A DNA stretch of 64,000 nt. Source: Ferdinandcohnia sp047238305. GTDB taxonomy: Bacteria > Bacillota > Bacilli > Bacillales > Bacillaceae_L. The translations under genes were made by a program, and so were the position numbers. The notes beneath the pieces are model-generated. The model was not told the DNA's origin. It was given only the letters and a program-made list of their open reading frames with translations, and made no database searches. Positions within the stretch are counted from its first letter, which is position 1, and each line of letters begins with the position of its first letter. Positions 55,208-63,907 of this stretch are shown one piece after another. The stretch covers positions 1,612,001 through 1,676,000 of the forward strand of contig NZ_JBDFMO010000001.1 of assembly GCF_047238305.1 (NCBI RefSeq), written 5' to 3'.

Positions 55208-55645
55208 ATGAAAATTGATACGAAATATCATGGTGAAGTACATATAGAGGAAAGTGAAATCATTAAGTTTGCAAACGGAATACCTGGTTTTTTAGAAGAA
55301 AAAAGTTTCGTGATTCTTCCGTTTGGACAGGACACAGGAATCTCTGTTATGCAATCTGTAGTTAATTCGCAGCTAGCCTTTGTTGTAACCAATCCCTTTT
55401 TCTTTTATAAAGAATATGATTTTATGATTGATGACCAGGTGGTTGAACAACTTCAGTTAGATTCAGAAAAAGATGTAACTATTTATGTGATTTTAACAGT
55501 TCAGGATCCATTTGAAAAAACAACGGCAAATCTCCAAGCACCTGTGGTTATAAATACTAAAAAACAAGTTGGTAAACAGGTTATTTTAACAAATACTTCA
55601 TATCAAACAAAACATTCCATTTTTGAAAAAGTGTCAACGAAATAG
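55208..55645 (+). CDS. fliW: Flagellar assembly factor FliW
   Basis: This 145-residue protein has the FliW motifs IIKFANGIPGFLEEKSFVILPF and FVVTNPFFFYKEYDFMI. FliW binds newly made flagellin in competition with CsrA; when FliW is free it releases CsrA from the hag mRNA. It lies directly before csrA (12 bases) and shortly before hag, as in B. subtilis. Confidence 0.95.
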   Translation: MKIDTKYHGEVHIEESEIIKFANGIPGFLEEKSFVILPFGQDTGISVMQSVVNSQLAFVVTNPFFFYKEYDFMIDDQVVEQLQLDSEKDVTIYVILTVQDPFEKTTANLQAPVVINTKKQVGKQVILTNTSYQTKHSIFEKVSTK

Positions 55646-55656
55646 GAGGTGGGAGA

Positions 55657-55890
55657 ATGCTTGTATTAACTAGGAAAATTAATGAATCAATTAAAATCGG
55701 TGATAACATAGAAATTACCATCCTATCAGTTAGTGGTGAACAAATTAAGATTGGAATAGATGCACCACGACATGTTGAAATACTTCGAAAAGAAGTTTAC
55801 CTTGATATTCAAAACGAAAATAGCCAAGCCTCCCATGCTTCAATTGATCTACTTAGACAATTAAACATAAACTTTAAAAATACCCGTTAA
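55657..55890 (+). CDS. csrA: Carbon storage regulator CsrA
   Basis: This 77-residue RNA-binding protein begins MLVLTRKINESIKIGDNIEITIL and has the GEQIKIGIDAPRHVEILRKEVY core, both conserved RNA-binding regions. It represses hag translation by covering the ribosome site, and a matching site is seen at 56043. It is followed by a hairpin. Confidence 0.96.
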   Translation: MLVLTRKINESIKIGDNIEITILSVSGEQIKIGIDAPRHVEILRKEVYLDIQNENSQASHASIDLLRQLNINFKNTR

Positions 55891-55912
55891 TCAAAATTCC
55901 GGGTGTTTTTAT
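55879..55912 (+). terminator. Terminator after csrA
   Basis: AATACCCG pairs with CGGGTGTT (one G-T pair) across a 13-base loop, followed by TTTTATTTG. The left arm lies in the last codons of csrA. Confidence 0.65.
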
Positions 55913-55948
55913 TTGCGAAAATTTGTAGAAAAAAATCTTAAAGTCTAT

Positions 55949-55974
55949 TAAACAATTACAAAACATGTCGATAT
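55949..55974 (+). promoter_or_regulatory. Sigma-D promoter of hag
   Basis: TAAA at 55949-55952, 14 bases, then GTCGATAT at 55967-55974, one base from the consensus GCCGATAT. Transcription would begin near 55980, giving a leader of about 105 bases that includes the CsrA hairpin. Confidence 0.88.
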
Positions 55975-56042
55975 ATAGTATGTAAAACAAATAAGTACAA
56001 AAGGCGGCCGACTTTGGTACTGTTTGTAATTATAATCAAATT

Positions 56043-56077
56043 CCACAAGGATGTGGGATTACAACCATTCAAGGAGG
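56043..56077 (+). promoter_or_regulatory. CsrA binding sites in the hag leader
   Basis: CCAC and GTGG form a hairpin presenting AAGGAT in its loop at 56043-56056, and the enclosed ACAAGGATGT is an exact match to the core of the CsrA consensus. A second GGA lies in the AAGGAGG ribosome site at 56071-56077, ten bases before ATG. This is the same two-site layout known for B. subtilis hag (established knowledge), so translation is probably repressed by CsrA until FliW is freed by flagellin secretion. Confidence 0.88.
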
Positions 56078-56086
56078 AAATAAGAA

Positions 56087-57878
56087 ATGAGAATTAATCA
56101 CAATATTGCAGCGCTTAACACATATCGTCAGTTGGGTGCAGCTAATGCTGGCCAACAAGGTTCAATGGAAAAACTATCTTCAGGCCTTCGTATTAACCGT
56201 GCGGGAGATGACGCAGCAGGTCTAGCAATTTCTGAAAAAATGCGTGGGCAAATTCGTGGATTAGATATGGCGTCTAAAAACGCTCAAGACGGTAAACTAG
56301 AAATGCCGCTCTAAACAGTAATGTTTAGATGAACACTCCGTGAATTCGGTGGAACCCCAAACCAGTCTTCTATAGATGGATGGAGGGCAATACCGAGCCA
56401 AGCCTAATGAATCGGTAGAATAGTAATTAGGAAGGTGTGACGGTCAGGTGGTGAGGAACCGTACCAATAACCCACCCAAGAGCGCGGGGCATCCTATTGG
56501 GATGAAGATATGACCTGAACTTTATGGAAACATAAAGAAGCAGAGGATAAAAAACCACTGCGATAACATAATTGATTTCTCTAATCCAAACAGCTGAAGG
56601 TGCTTTAAATGAATCACATTCTATCCTTCAACGTATGCGTGAATTGGCTGTGCAATCTTCAAATGATACAAATACAGCATCTGATCGAGAAGAAATACAA
56701 AAGGAAATTAACCAATTAACAACAGAGATTGATCGTATTGCTAATACTACAGAATTCAATACTCAAAAACTTCTTGATGGAAGTAAAGTTGGATTAAAAG
56801 ATAAGATAGATGGTTCAGTAACAGCTCAAAATAATAGTTCTATGACAACATTTAGTGCAACAGCAACTTCAACGGATGCATTAACTAAAACGGGTACAAT
56901 CACAATTACTCGTGTAACTGATACAGCAGGAACGGGTGCAGACTTTATTATCTCTGATCCAACTGGTACTACTGCAACACTAACAAATACAACGACATTA
57001 ACAGGATTTGGTTCCAATATAACTTTAACAGATTTAACTGGTATGAAGACTGGTGAAAATATTACAATTTCTGTTGGTAAGATGGAAGCAGCTTCAACTG
57101 ACGTGAGTAAAGCCGTTAATTTACAAATTGGTGCAAATTCCGGTCAAAATATGCTTGTTGGAATTAGCAGTATGAAGGCAACTGATTTAGGATTAAGGGA
57201 TTCTTCTGGAGATGCAATCAACATTGAAACTTCTGGAAAGGCAACTGCTGCAATAACAGCTATTAATAGTGCAATTGAAAAAGTATCAGCAGAACGTTCG
57301 AAATTAGGTGCTTACCAAAATCGTTTAGACCATACAATAAATAATTTAGGTACATCTTCTGAAAACTTAACTGCTGCGGAATCTCGTATCCGTGACGTAG
57401 ATTATGCTTTAGCTGCCTAAGCAGTAACAAGCACAGTCGTCCTAGCTGGTAACGGCTAGCGATTATTATCGGGTGAATTGCTGGAAAACCCTTAGAGCTT
57501 TTCTTACCACAACGTAGTTGGAAACGACAAACGTGAAGGTTTGAAAAAAGAAAAGATTGGGCAATCAGCAGCCAAGCTCCTTTGAGGAAACTCTGGAGAA
57601 GGTTCAACGACTAGGATAAACCATCTAAGGTAAATGCTATGATGATGAAATCCATAGGTGAAACAATGACCATCAGCATTGTGAATCCGAAGTGCCCGAC
57701 TCCTACTAGATTGCTAGAGGATGAAGATATAGTCTAGTCAGTTGTGAAAGCAAATGTTCGCACGATGGCGAAAGAAATGATGGACCAAACTAAGAACTCT
57801 ATTCTTTCTCAAGCTGCTCAAGCAATGTTAGCCCAAGCTAATCAGCAACCACAAGGTGTACTTCAACTTCTTCGTTAA
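56087..57878 (+). CDS. hag: Flagellin, gene split by two group I introns (exons 56087-56293, 56575-57405, 57768-57878)
   Basis: Flagellin is the filament subunit. Exon 1 gives residues 1-69 and ends MASKNAQDG; exon 2 resumes with ISLIQTAEGALNESHSILQ and ends ESRIRDVDY; exon 3 begins AKEMMDQTKNSILSQ and ends QGVLQLLR. Joined, they make a 382-residue protein with unbroken conserved N- and C-terminal D0/D1 helices and a variable middle, in the order known for Bacillus flagellin. Read without splicing, translation would stop after 75 residues. The second junction could be shifted by one codon (57402 or 57408), because GAT, TAT and GCT all end in T; P1 pairing favours 57405. Ribosome site AAGGAGG; sigma-D promoter upstream; CsrA site in the leader. 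Confidence 0.93.
56294..56574 (+). ncRNA. Group I intron 1 in hag (281 nt, no ORF)
   Basis: The intron follows codon 69 after a T and ends in G, as group I introns do. P1 pairs exon CGGU (with the U-G pair at the splice site) with GCCG at 56305-56308. P10 pairs AGAAAT at 56299-56304 perfectly with the 3' exon ATTTCT at 56575-56580. The core shows GGGCAATACCGAGCCAAGCC at 56385-56404 (P/Q element), and P7 is GGTCA at 56442-56446 with TGACC at 56511-56515, the latter within the S motif AAGATATGACC. Small open frames within it are not coding. It probably self-splices, with the excised exons joining in frame. Confidence 0.93.
57406..57767 (+). ncRNA. Group I intron 2 in hag (362 nt, no ORF)
   Basis: The core elements are clear: GGGCAATCAGCAGCCAAGC at 57559-57577 (P/Q), R region with GACTA at 57609-57613, and S motif AAGATATAGTC at 57724-57734, where TAGTC pairs with GACTA as P7, with the same bulged C before the pairing G as in intron 1. 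P1 pairs exon TTAT with GTAA at 57424-57427 and a second stem (GCTTTAG/CTAAGC) extends it. A P2-like stem is CTAGC/GCTAG near 57442 and 57454. Removing 362 nt joins DVDY to AKEMM. P10 is not clear, so the boundary may be shifted by one codon. Confidence 0.88.
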
Positions 57879-57892
57879 TAAAAATATTTAAT

Positions 57893-57932
57893 AATAAAGG
57901 CTCTAGGAATGCTAGAGCCTTTATTATACGTA
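57893..57932 (+). terminator. hag terminator
   Basis: AATAAAGGCTCTAG and CTAGAGCCTTTATT form a perfect 14-bp stem with a five-base loop followed by ATACGTATTTTTTT. It ends the flagellin transcript. Confidence 0.93.
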
Positions 57933-57971
57933 TTTTTTTCTTTCATAAAATCGTTAGAAAGGTTGCTATAT

Positions 57972-59945
57972 ATGAAGATTACTGCTTGTTTAATTACAAA
58001 AAATGAAGAAAATAACATCAAAAGTTGCCTAGATAGCGTGAAAAGAATTGTTGATGAAATAATCGTTGTTGATACTGGCTCTTGCGATCAAACTATCGAA
58101 ATAGCTAAGGCATATGGTGCAAAATTACACCAATACGAATGGAAGCAAGATTTTGCGGCTGCAAGGAACTTTGCCCTTTCTAAAGCCGCTGGTAACTGGA
58201 TTATTTTTTTGGATGCGGATGAGTATTTTGATCAGTCTTGTAGGGATAATATACTAAATATGATTAAACTTGCAGATACTCAGAAATTCGACGCCATAGC
58301 TAGTTTTATGAATAATGTAGAAAAAAATTCGAATAACAAAACAATAAACTCATTTGTTTCCGTGAGGATTTTTAGAAAAGACCCAAATATTATGTATAGA
58401 GGCTCTATCCATGAAGCTATATATCATACTGAGCGTGAATTGAAGGTTTTGGACGCAGTAGAAGTTCTCAAGATTATTCATACAGGATATTCGGTTAGTG
58501 AGGTGAAAAATAAAAATAAAGGACAAAGAAACTTAGAATTATTGTTAGCTGAGCTAGAACATCGTCCTAAAGATAGCGACTTATGTTTTTATGTTTCAGA
58601 GGCATTTGCTCTAAACGGGAATTATGAGGAATCACTTAATTATGCTTATAAGACAATCCAATATAACAATGCAAAAAATAGAGGAGTTTATCAAAAAAAC
58701 TACTCTAATATGATAGATATGATGATTGCTCTTCGATATTCAAAGGAAATTATTAAGAAAACATGCTTAGAAGCCATTCTTAAATATCCGAACTATCCAG
58801 ACTTTTATGTGTTTTTAGGAGACATTTATCGTAATGATAATCAGTATTATGATGCAATCGAAACATATAACTTAGCCATAGAAAATATGCAAAATATTGT
58901 TATATCACAAGCAAGAGCACATTTAAATATAGATAAAATTCTTGAGAAACTCGGAACCTTATATTATACGATAGAAGAGTTCAATCTTTGTGTTAAGTCA
59001 TATGCTGAAGCATTGAAATTTAACCCTTATAACTTAAATGCTTTAATTAATATGATATCGATACTGTCTAAGCATGAGCAAAATGAAGCTGTAGTAAAGT
59101 TTTTATCAAGAATTTATGATTTTGCTTCGGATAAAGATATTTTATATTTATTTAAGGGTGCTCTTTATAGCAAGAACACGGTTATTGCTAAGAGCACTTA
59201 TGATCTTGCTAAAGAACGGTTTAGTAAAGATATCTTTACTAAACTAAAGTCGGATTTCGCTTATTTTATGCTACTGCAGCATAATTACGCTTCAGCTTTT
59301 GAAATGTATAAAGAATTATTTAACCAAACGAATGATATAAAATATCGTAACAAACTACTGCTGATCCATTTGATAGCTACTTATCGTAACTACAATCCAG
59401 GAGAACAACGTTTTGATCTACCTTTTGAAGATGCAACAATTATTAATTATTTTTATACTAATGAACATGTTTCTTTACTTTCTGATGATGTCTCTACTGT
59501 GACTTCGATTATTAAAGACTTTTGTCAACTTTCAGAGCAGTCTTTATTAGTGGATTTATTTGAAAAACCATTAGATATTTATGTTTTATTTGAAATAGCA
59601 GAGTGTCTTCACTTGTGTGAAGATTATAATATGGCATTGCATTTTTATAAGCTCTTTCTTCAACAAGGAATAGAACATATTTCGTCTAGTGAATCATCCA
59701 AAACGAACGTTCGTATTGCGGAATGTTTAAAAAATGTAGGGAATATTCAGCTTGCATTAATTTATATAGAAGATGCTTATTTTCAAAATGAGAGAAGTTA
59801 TTATATTTTTCAACTTTGGATTATTCTATGTGAGAAGGCAGATAATCGTGAAATGTTAGCTAAAGTGTTAAAAAAAGCCTACAGTTACCATAGTGATTCT
59901 AATTTCATCAGACAAAAAATGTGTGAGTTGGGATTAACGTTGTAA
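57972..59945 (+). CDS. Family 2 glycosyltransferase fused to TPR repeats
   Basis: This roughly 657-residue protein has a GT2 domain at the N-terminus (ITACLITKNEENNIKSCLDS, EIIVVDTGSCDQTIEIA, FAAARNFALSKA, LDADEYFD), followed from about residue 215 by many helical TPR-like repeats (LCFYVSEAFALNGNYEESL, YIRNDNQYYDAIETYNLAI-type). The TPR part could recruit flagellin or another protein acceptor, and the gene follows hag directly, so it is a good candidate flagellin glycosyltransferase; this is inference. ATG 57972 behind GAAAGG is preferred to the ATG at 57909 that lies inside the terminator. Confidence 0.85.
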   Translation: MKITACLITKNEENNIKSCLDSVKRIVDEIIVVDTGSCDQTIEIAKAYGAKLHQYEWKQDFAAARNFALSKAAGNWIIFLDADEYFDQSCRDNILNMIKLADTQKFDAIASFMNNVEKNSNNKTINSFVSVRIFRKDPNIMYRGSIHEAIYHTERELKVLDAVEVLKIIHTGYSVSEVKNKNKGQRNLELLLAELEHRPKDSDLCFYVSEAFALNGNYEESLNYAYKTIQYNNAKNRGVYQKNYSNMIDMMIALRYSKEIIKKTCLEAILKYPNYPDFYVFLGDIYRNDNQYYDAIETYNLAIENMQNIVISQARAHLNIDKILEKLGTLYYTIEEFNLCVKSYAEALKFNPYNLNALINMISILSKHEQNEAVVKFLSRIYDFASDKDILYLFKGALYSKNTVIAKSTYDLAKERFSKDIFTKLKSDFAYFMLLQHNYASAFEMYKELFNQTNDIKYRNKLLLIHLIATYRNYNPGEQRFDLPFEDATIINYFYTNEHVSLLSDDVSTVTSIIKDFCQLSEQSLLVDLFEKPLDIYVLFEIAECLHLCEDYNMALHFYKLFLQQGIEHISSSESSKTNVRIAECLKNVGNIQLALIYIEDAYFQNERSYYIFQLWIILCEKADNREMLAKVLKKAYSYHSDSNFIRQKMCELGLTL

Positions 59946-60166
59946 GTTTCAGGACTGATTAAGAGAGGTAGAACTAGTTCATCATTCTAATTTATAAATT
60001 GAGTGAGTAGAAATGCCTGTGGAATGATTTATTAAAATATTTTTTCCGTTATGGAAAATTATGAAGAATATTAATTTTCTAATAGACAGAAACAAGATGG
60101 GGAAAAGTAAATATAAAAAATAAGGATGAATGACATATTAATAGTAAGCATAGGAAGTGGAAAAAT

Positions 60167-60949
60167 ATGAAAGTTGTCATTTTGGCAGGAGGTAGGGGGA
60201 CACGAATTAACGAGGAGTCTCATTTAAAGCCCAAACCTATGATTGAAATTGGTGGTGCACCAATATTGTGGCATATTATGAAAATCTATTCCTACTACGG
60301 ATTTCATGAATTTATTATTTGTTTAGGTTACAAAGGTTACGCTATTAAAGAGTATTTTGCAAATTATTTTCTACATAGATCAGAAGCGATTACATACGAC
60401 TTTACTTCTGGCAATGCTCTTGAAGTCCATCATAATCAGTTAGAGCCGTGGAAAGTTACTTTGGTGGAGACGGGTCTAAATACAATGACTGGTGGTCGTA
60501 TTAAGCAGATTGAGCCTTATATAGGAAATAGTTCTTTTATGCTTACTTATGGTGATGGTTTGGCTAATATCAATATTGATGAACTCGTTGACTTCCATAA
60601 GAAAAGCAATAAGCTTGCAACTATTACCGCCGTACAGCCAGATGGAAGATTTGGACGGTTAGAATTAGATGGTGATAAAGTTATAGGTTTTACCGAAAAA
60701 GTTAAAGGAGCTAGTGGTTGGGTTAATGGTGGTTTTATGGTTTGTGAGCCTCAAGTTTTTAACTACATTTACGATACAGAAACAACCATTTTTGAGCAGG
60801 GCCCTATGCAAGACATAGCTCGGGACGGAGAACTAAATGTTTATCGGCACAATAATTTTTGGCAACCAATGGACACTCTTCGTGAAAAGATAATTTTTGA
60901 TCAACTTTGGGAAAACCAGAAGGCTCCATGGAAGATTTGGAGGGACTAA
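60167..60949 (+). CDS. rfbF: Glucose-1-phosphate cytidylyltransferase
   Basis: This 260-residue enzyme makes CDP-glucose from CTP and glucose-1-phosphate, the first step to CDP-dideoxy sugars. Motifs are LAGGRGTRINEESHLKPKPMIEI, ILWHIMKIYSYYGFHEFIICLGYKG, LTYGDGLANINI and the end VYRHNNFWQPMDTLREK. No CDP-glucose 4,6-dehydratase is in the window, although one may lie just beyond it. It starts 222 bases after the previous gene, in a gap with no clear promoter. Confidence 0.93.
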   Translation: MKVVILAGGRGTRINEESHLKPKPMIEIGGAPILWHIMKIYSYYGFHEFIICLGYKGYAIKEYFANYFLHRSEAITYDFTSGNALEVHHNQLEPWKVTLVETGLNTMTGGRIKQIEPYIGNSSFMLTYGDGLANINIDELVDFHKKSNKLATITAVQPDGRFGRLELDGDKVIGFTEKVKGASGWVNGGFMVCEPQVFNYIYDTETTIFEQGPMQDIARDGELNVYRHNNFWQPMDTLREKIIFDQLWENQKAPWKIWRD

Positions 60950-61006
60950 CAAATAATTAATCTTTGATTGGTGTACAAGAATACAGTTTTTATATGGAGG
61001 CTGATT

Positions 61007-61705
61007 ATGTTTAAACTGACCTTATCAATCGATGAATTGAAGGCTTATGTCTTCCATCAGTTAAATCACTTTTTTCCAGACAATCGATTGACACTCAAGG
61101 AACAACGTTTTAGTCAGTCTTTTCATCAGGCACTAGAACGTTCTGAATATTGTTTTCAACATGTAGCATTAAAATCGTATCATCACGAGGAAACTACCTT
61201 TTTCTCTCATCTCCATTCCGATCAATACACGTTGTTTTTATGGTTTTTATCTAATTCGGTTTGGACGGAATTTGAGGACACTGAGCTTGCTTCTAAGTTC
61301 TTTTACTTAAACAAAACTTTGAACGGATTTATATGTATGTATGATGCGAAAATGCCCAACATTTTTCTTGTTTTACATGGAGGTGGAGTGGTATTGGGAA
61401 AGGCGTCTTACAGTGATTTTTTTGTGTGCTGTCAAGGAAGCACAGTAGGAGCTGTTCATGGAGTATACCCTGTATTAGGTAAAGGGGTGGCTATGGCCCC
61501 ACAATCAGCGATAGTTGGTAATTGTAATGTTGGCAATCATGTGACCATCGGAAATCAAGCCCTTTTGCGAAATACTAACTTGAACAGCGGATCACTATAT
61601 TATCGTCATACTGATACTGGGCAACATATGGTACAACAAAAAGATAAGCCCTGGGCACAGTCATTTTTCAATGTTCCAATTCCGTGTAATGAAGGAGAAG
61701 AATAA
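61007..61705 (+). CDS. Serine-acetyltransferase-like hexapeptide protein
   Basis: This roughly 232-residue protein has an N-terminal helical part (about 1-120) and a C-terminal left-handed beta-helix with the turns VVLGKASY, AVHGVYPVLGKGVAMAPQSA, IVGNCNVGNHVTIGNQA. The pattern resembles CysE/NeuD-like acetyltransferases. In a sugar-modification cluster it likely acetylates a sugar. ATG 61007 behind GGAGG is preferred to the ATG at 60968. Its stop overlaps the start of the next gene by one base (TAATG). Confidence 0.7.
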   Translation: MFKLTLSIDELKAYVFHQLNHFFPDNRLTLKEQRFSQSFHQALERSEYCFQHVALKSYHHEETTFFSHLHSDQYTLFLWFLSNSVWTEFEDTELASKFFYLNKTLNGFICMYDAKMPNIFLVLHGGGVVLGKASYSDFFVCCQGSTVGAVHGVYPVLGKGVAMAPQSAIVGNCNVGNHVTIGNQALLRNTNLNSGSLYYRHTDTGQHMVQQKDKPWAQSFFNVPIPCNEGEE

Positions 61706-62607
61706 TGAGATCAAAGAAGGTACTGATTAGCGGCGCTAATGGTTATATAGCTCTTCACATGGCTCAAATATTAAGAAAGCACAACTACAATGTCATTACT
61801 GCTACAAGACACGCGTGTGGGAATCTTAAGATGGATTTCTCTAATCCGTATGAGGTGGCGTCCCTCAAAAGCAGTGGAATCGACGCGATGATACATTTGG
61901 TTTCCCCTAATGAAATGCTTTATAAGACAGATCCTTACCGTGCTTTGTCAGAAAATGCAGTGGGCATTCATTCAGCTCTGGACTTTTGCACTGAAAACAA
62001 TATTAGAGATTTTATATACATCTCCAGTTTTCATGTCTTTGGTACAAGGGAAGGAAGGCTGATAGAACATACCCCTGTTTCTCCTAGCAACGACTATGGA
62101 TTAGCGCATTGTGTTGCAGAACAAACTATTCAGATGTTTGATAGTACTAATCGGGTGAATGCATGGATAGTTAGACCTTCTAATCTTTATGGCGTTCCTA
62201 TAAACCTTGAAAAGTTCAAGCGTTGGAATTTAATCCCATTTTCTTTTTGTAGAGAAGCAGTAGAGCGAAATACGATAACTCTTTTAACTCCGGGAAATCA
62301 ACTCCGCAATTTTGTCGGTGTATCTGATGTATGCAAGAAGGTGCTCTGGATTTTGGAACAAAGCCCGACTGAGCGTATTTTTCATGCATATGGAAATGAG
62401 ACGATGAGTGTTTTAGAATATGCTCTTTTAGTGCAAAAGGTCGCACTAGAAGTTTTCCATTTACCAGTAAAAATCATTCGTCCTAAAGGGAATGATCATG
62501 TAGTGAATTTTAAATTTACTAGTCTTTATGATAATTCTAATCTTATACCGAGTGATACTCTCGAGCCTTTTGTAGCGGAAATGTTGAAAGCACTTCTCGT
62601 TAAATAA
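61705..62607 (+). CDS. NAD-dependent epimerase/dehydratase (extended SDR)
   Basis: This 300-residue protein shows KVLISGANGYIALHMAQIL as the NAD-binding glycine loop, FIYISSFHVFGTREG and YGLAHCVAEQ, where the usual Y-x3-K active-site lysine is replaced by Cys (YGLAHC), and IVRPSNLYGV. Members modify nucleotide sugars as epimerases, dehydratases or reductases. The missing lysine makes catalysis uncertain. It is translationally coupled to the acetyltransferase. Confidence 0.82.
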   Translation: MRSKKVLISGANGYIALHMAQILRKHNYNVITATRHACGNLKMDFSNPYEVASLKSSGIDAMIHLVSPNEMLYKTDPYRALSENAVGIHSALDFCTENNIRDFIYISSFHVFGTREGRLIEHTPVSPSNDYGLAHCVAEQTIQMFDSTNRVNAWIVRPSNLYGVPINLEKFKRWNLIPFSFCREAVERNTITLLTPGNQLRNFVGVSDVCKKVLWILEQSPTERIFHAYGNETMSVLEYALLVQKVALEVFHLPVKIIRPKGNDHVVNFKFTSLYDNSNLIPSDTLEPFVAEMLKALLVK

Positions 62608-63331
62608 TAGAAAGAACTAACAAGCAGTTGTATATTTGCGGTTAAACAGTTCTTCTGTGAAGATGTATGATTATGCCCTTCATGCGGCAATACTCAGATT
62701 CCCAACCTTATTAGTGAAGAGTTTAACAAGGCATTTCTGTAGATTCTATTAAATAGAACAGTTTCAAATGTGTTCTAGAACAACAGCTTAAACGTTAGAG
62801 AATGCTGGGTGGTTTCAATATAAAAGAGTTTTTTGTTTTTGTTGCTATATGGAAATGACTAAGAGTTTCAACCTTAACAACAGATGCCAAAATGAATTTC
62901 TTTTGTATTGGCCTGAATTAATAAGCTAATGATTTAAAATGTTCAAGGTCGAAACTTCAAATCAGTTATATGGTTGCAGTGTCTGGAACTTTATTAAATT
63001 GACTCAGATATTTTTAATGAAATTTTAGAATAGATCTATTTGTTACCGGCACGATGAAAAAGAGTGAGGAAGGATTTGCGGTTATATATGATTAATTCAT
63101 TCATTAGAAGTTAATTATAGTTAGTCTATCAGGAGATGTTTTACAGTTCGATTCTATTGTTCTTTATTGTAAATTTACACAAAAGGAACAAAATCAACAT
63201 AAACTTATGAAGCTTTTATATACTGATAGACTATGATATTTGATGCAAGTTAGGGGTAGTCTATTCAAGTTAATTTCTAAAGGTTATACAGCTATATATT
63301 AAAATGTTTTTTTAGTCAAAGGAGATTATAT
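62608..63331 (+). other. 724-bp gene-free stretch with decayed coding traces
   Basis: No intact gene is seen. A short frame near 62655-62745 reads LCPSCGNTQIPNLISEEFNKAFL before a stop, so a CPSCGN zinc-knuckle fragment is visible. The rest is AT-rich with many stops and no clear hairpin. It may be the remains of a methyltransferase or other sugar-modification gene that once lay between the epimerase and the RmlC-like gene. Confidence 0.5.
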
Positions 63332-63907
63332 ATGTTAATTCATCCGGTGCCTTTGCATCAGGCAGCATTGATTGAAATGGAGCCCATCAAGGATAGCCGT
63401 GGTTATTTTGCCAGAAGTTTTTGCAAAGAAACGTTAGCGAATCATGGAATATCCTTTGATATGGTTCAATCTAATATCGCATTTAACCATATTCACGGTA
63501 CGCTCAGAGGGATGCATTTTCAATTGCCACCTTATTGTGAGGACAAGATTGTTTCGTGCATTCAAGGGGCTATCTACGATGTTATTATTGATATTAACCG
63601 TGAAAGCCCTACTTTTGGCAAATGGTTTGGAGTAACACTATCTGAGGAAAACCATTTGTCTTTATACGTCCCAAAAGGTTTTGCTCATGGGTATCAGACC
63701 CTGACAAATAACACAAGTATCTATTATATGGTTAGTGAGTATTATACACCTTCAAGTGAGTATGGGATACGTTGGGATGATAAAGCATTTGGAATTGAAT
63801 GGCCTATTCTAGATGATCTTATTATTTCAGAAAAGGACAAAAAGTGGAGAAATTTCAATATAAATACTGATGGAATACTTTTATCTAAGGGAGACGAACA
63901 TGGATAA
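63332..63907 (+). CDS. RmlC-like sugar epimerase
   Basis: This 191-residue cupin is the second RmlC relative in the window. It has DSRGYFARSF, GTLRGMHFQLPPY with the catalytic His, CIQGAIYDVIIDI, VPKGFAHGYQTL and YYMVSEYYTPSSEYG. It could act on a CDP- or dTDP-4-keto-6-deoxy sugar; next to RfbF, a CDP-sugar 3-C or 5-C epimerase is likely. It starts after AAAGGAG. Its end overlaps the next gene by eight bases. Confidence 0.9.
   Translation: MLIHPVPLHQAALIEMEPIKDSRGYFARSFCKETLANHGISFDMVQSNIAFNHIHGTLRGMHFQLPPYCEDKIVSCIQGAIYDVIIDINRESPTFGKWFGVTLSEENHLSLYVPKGFAHGYQTLTNNTSIYYMVSEYYTPSSEYGIRWDDKAFGIEWPILDDLIISEKDKKWRNFNINTDGILLSKGDEHG

Noticed and set aside
57263..57607. 114-codon frame on the reverse strand over hag exon 2 and intron 2
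   Set aside because: It spans the exon-intron border and has no recognisable protein features.
56087..57878. hag read as three broken genes or a pseudogene
   Set aside because: Both interruptions have group I core motifs and exact removal restores every conserved flagellin residue in frame, so decay does not fit.
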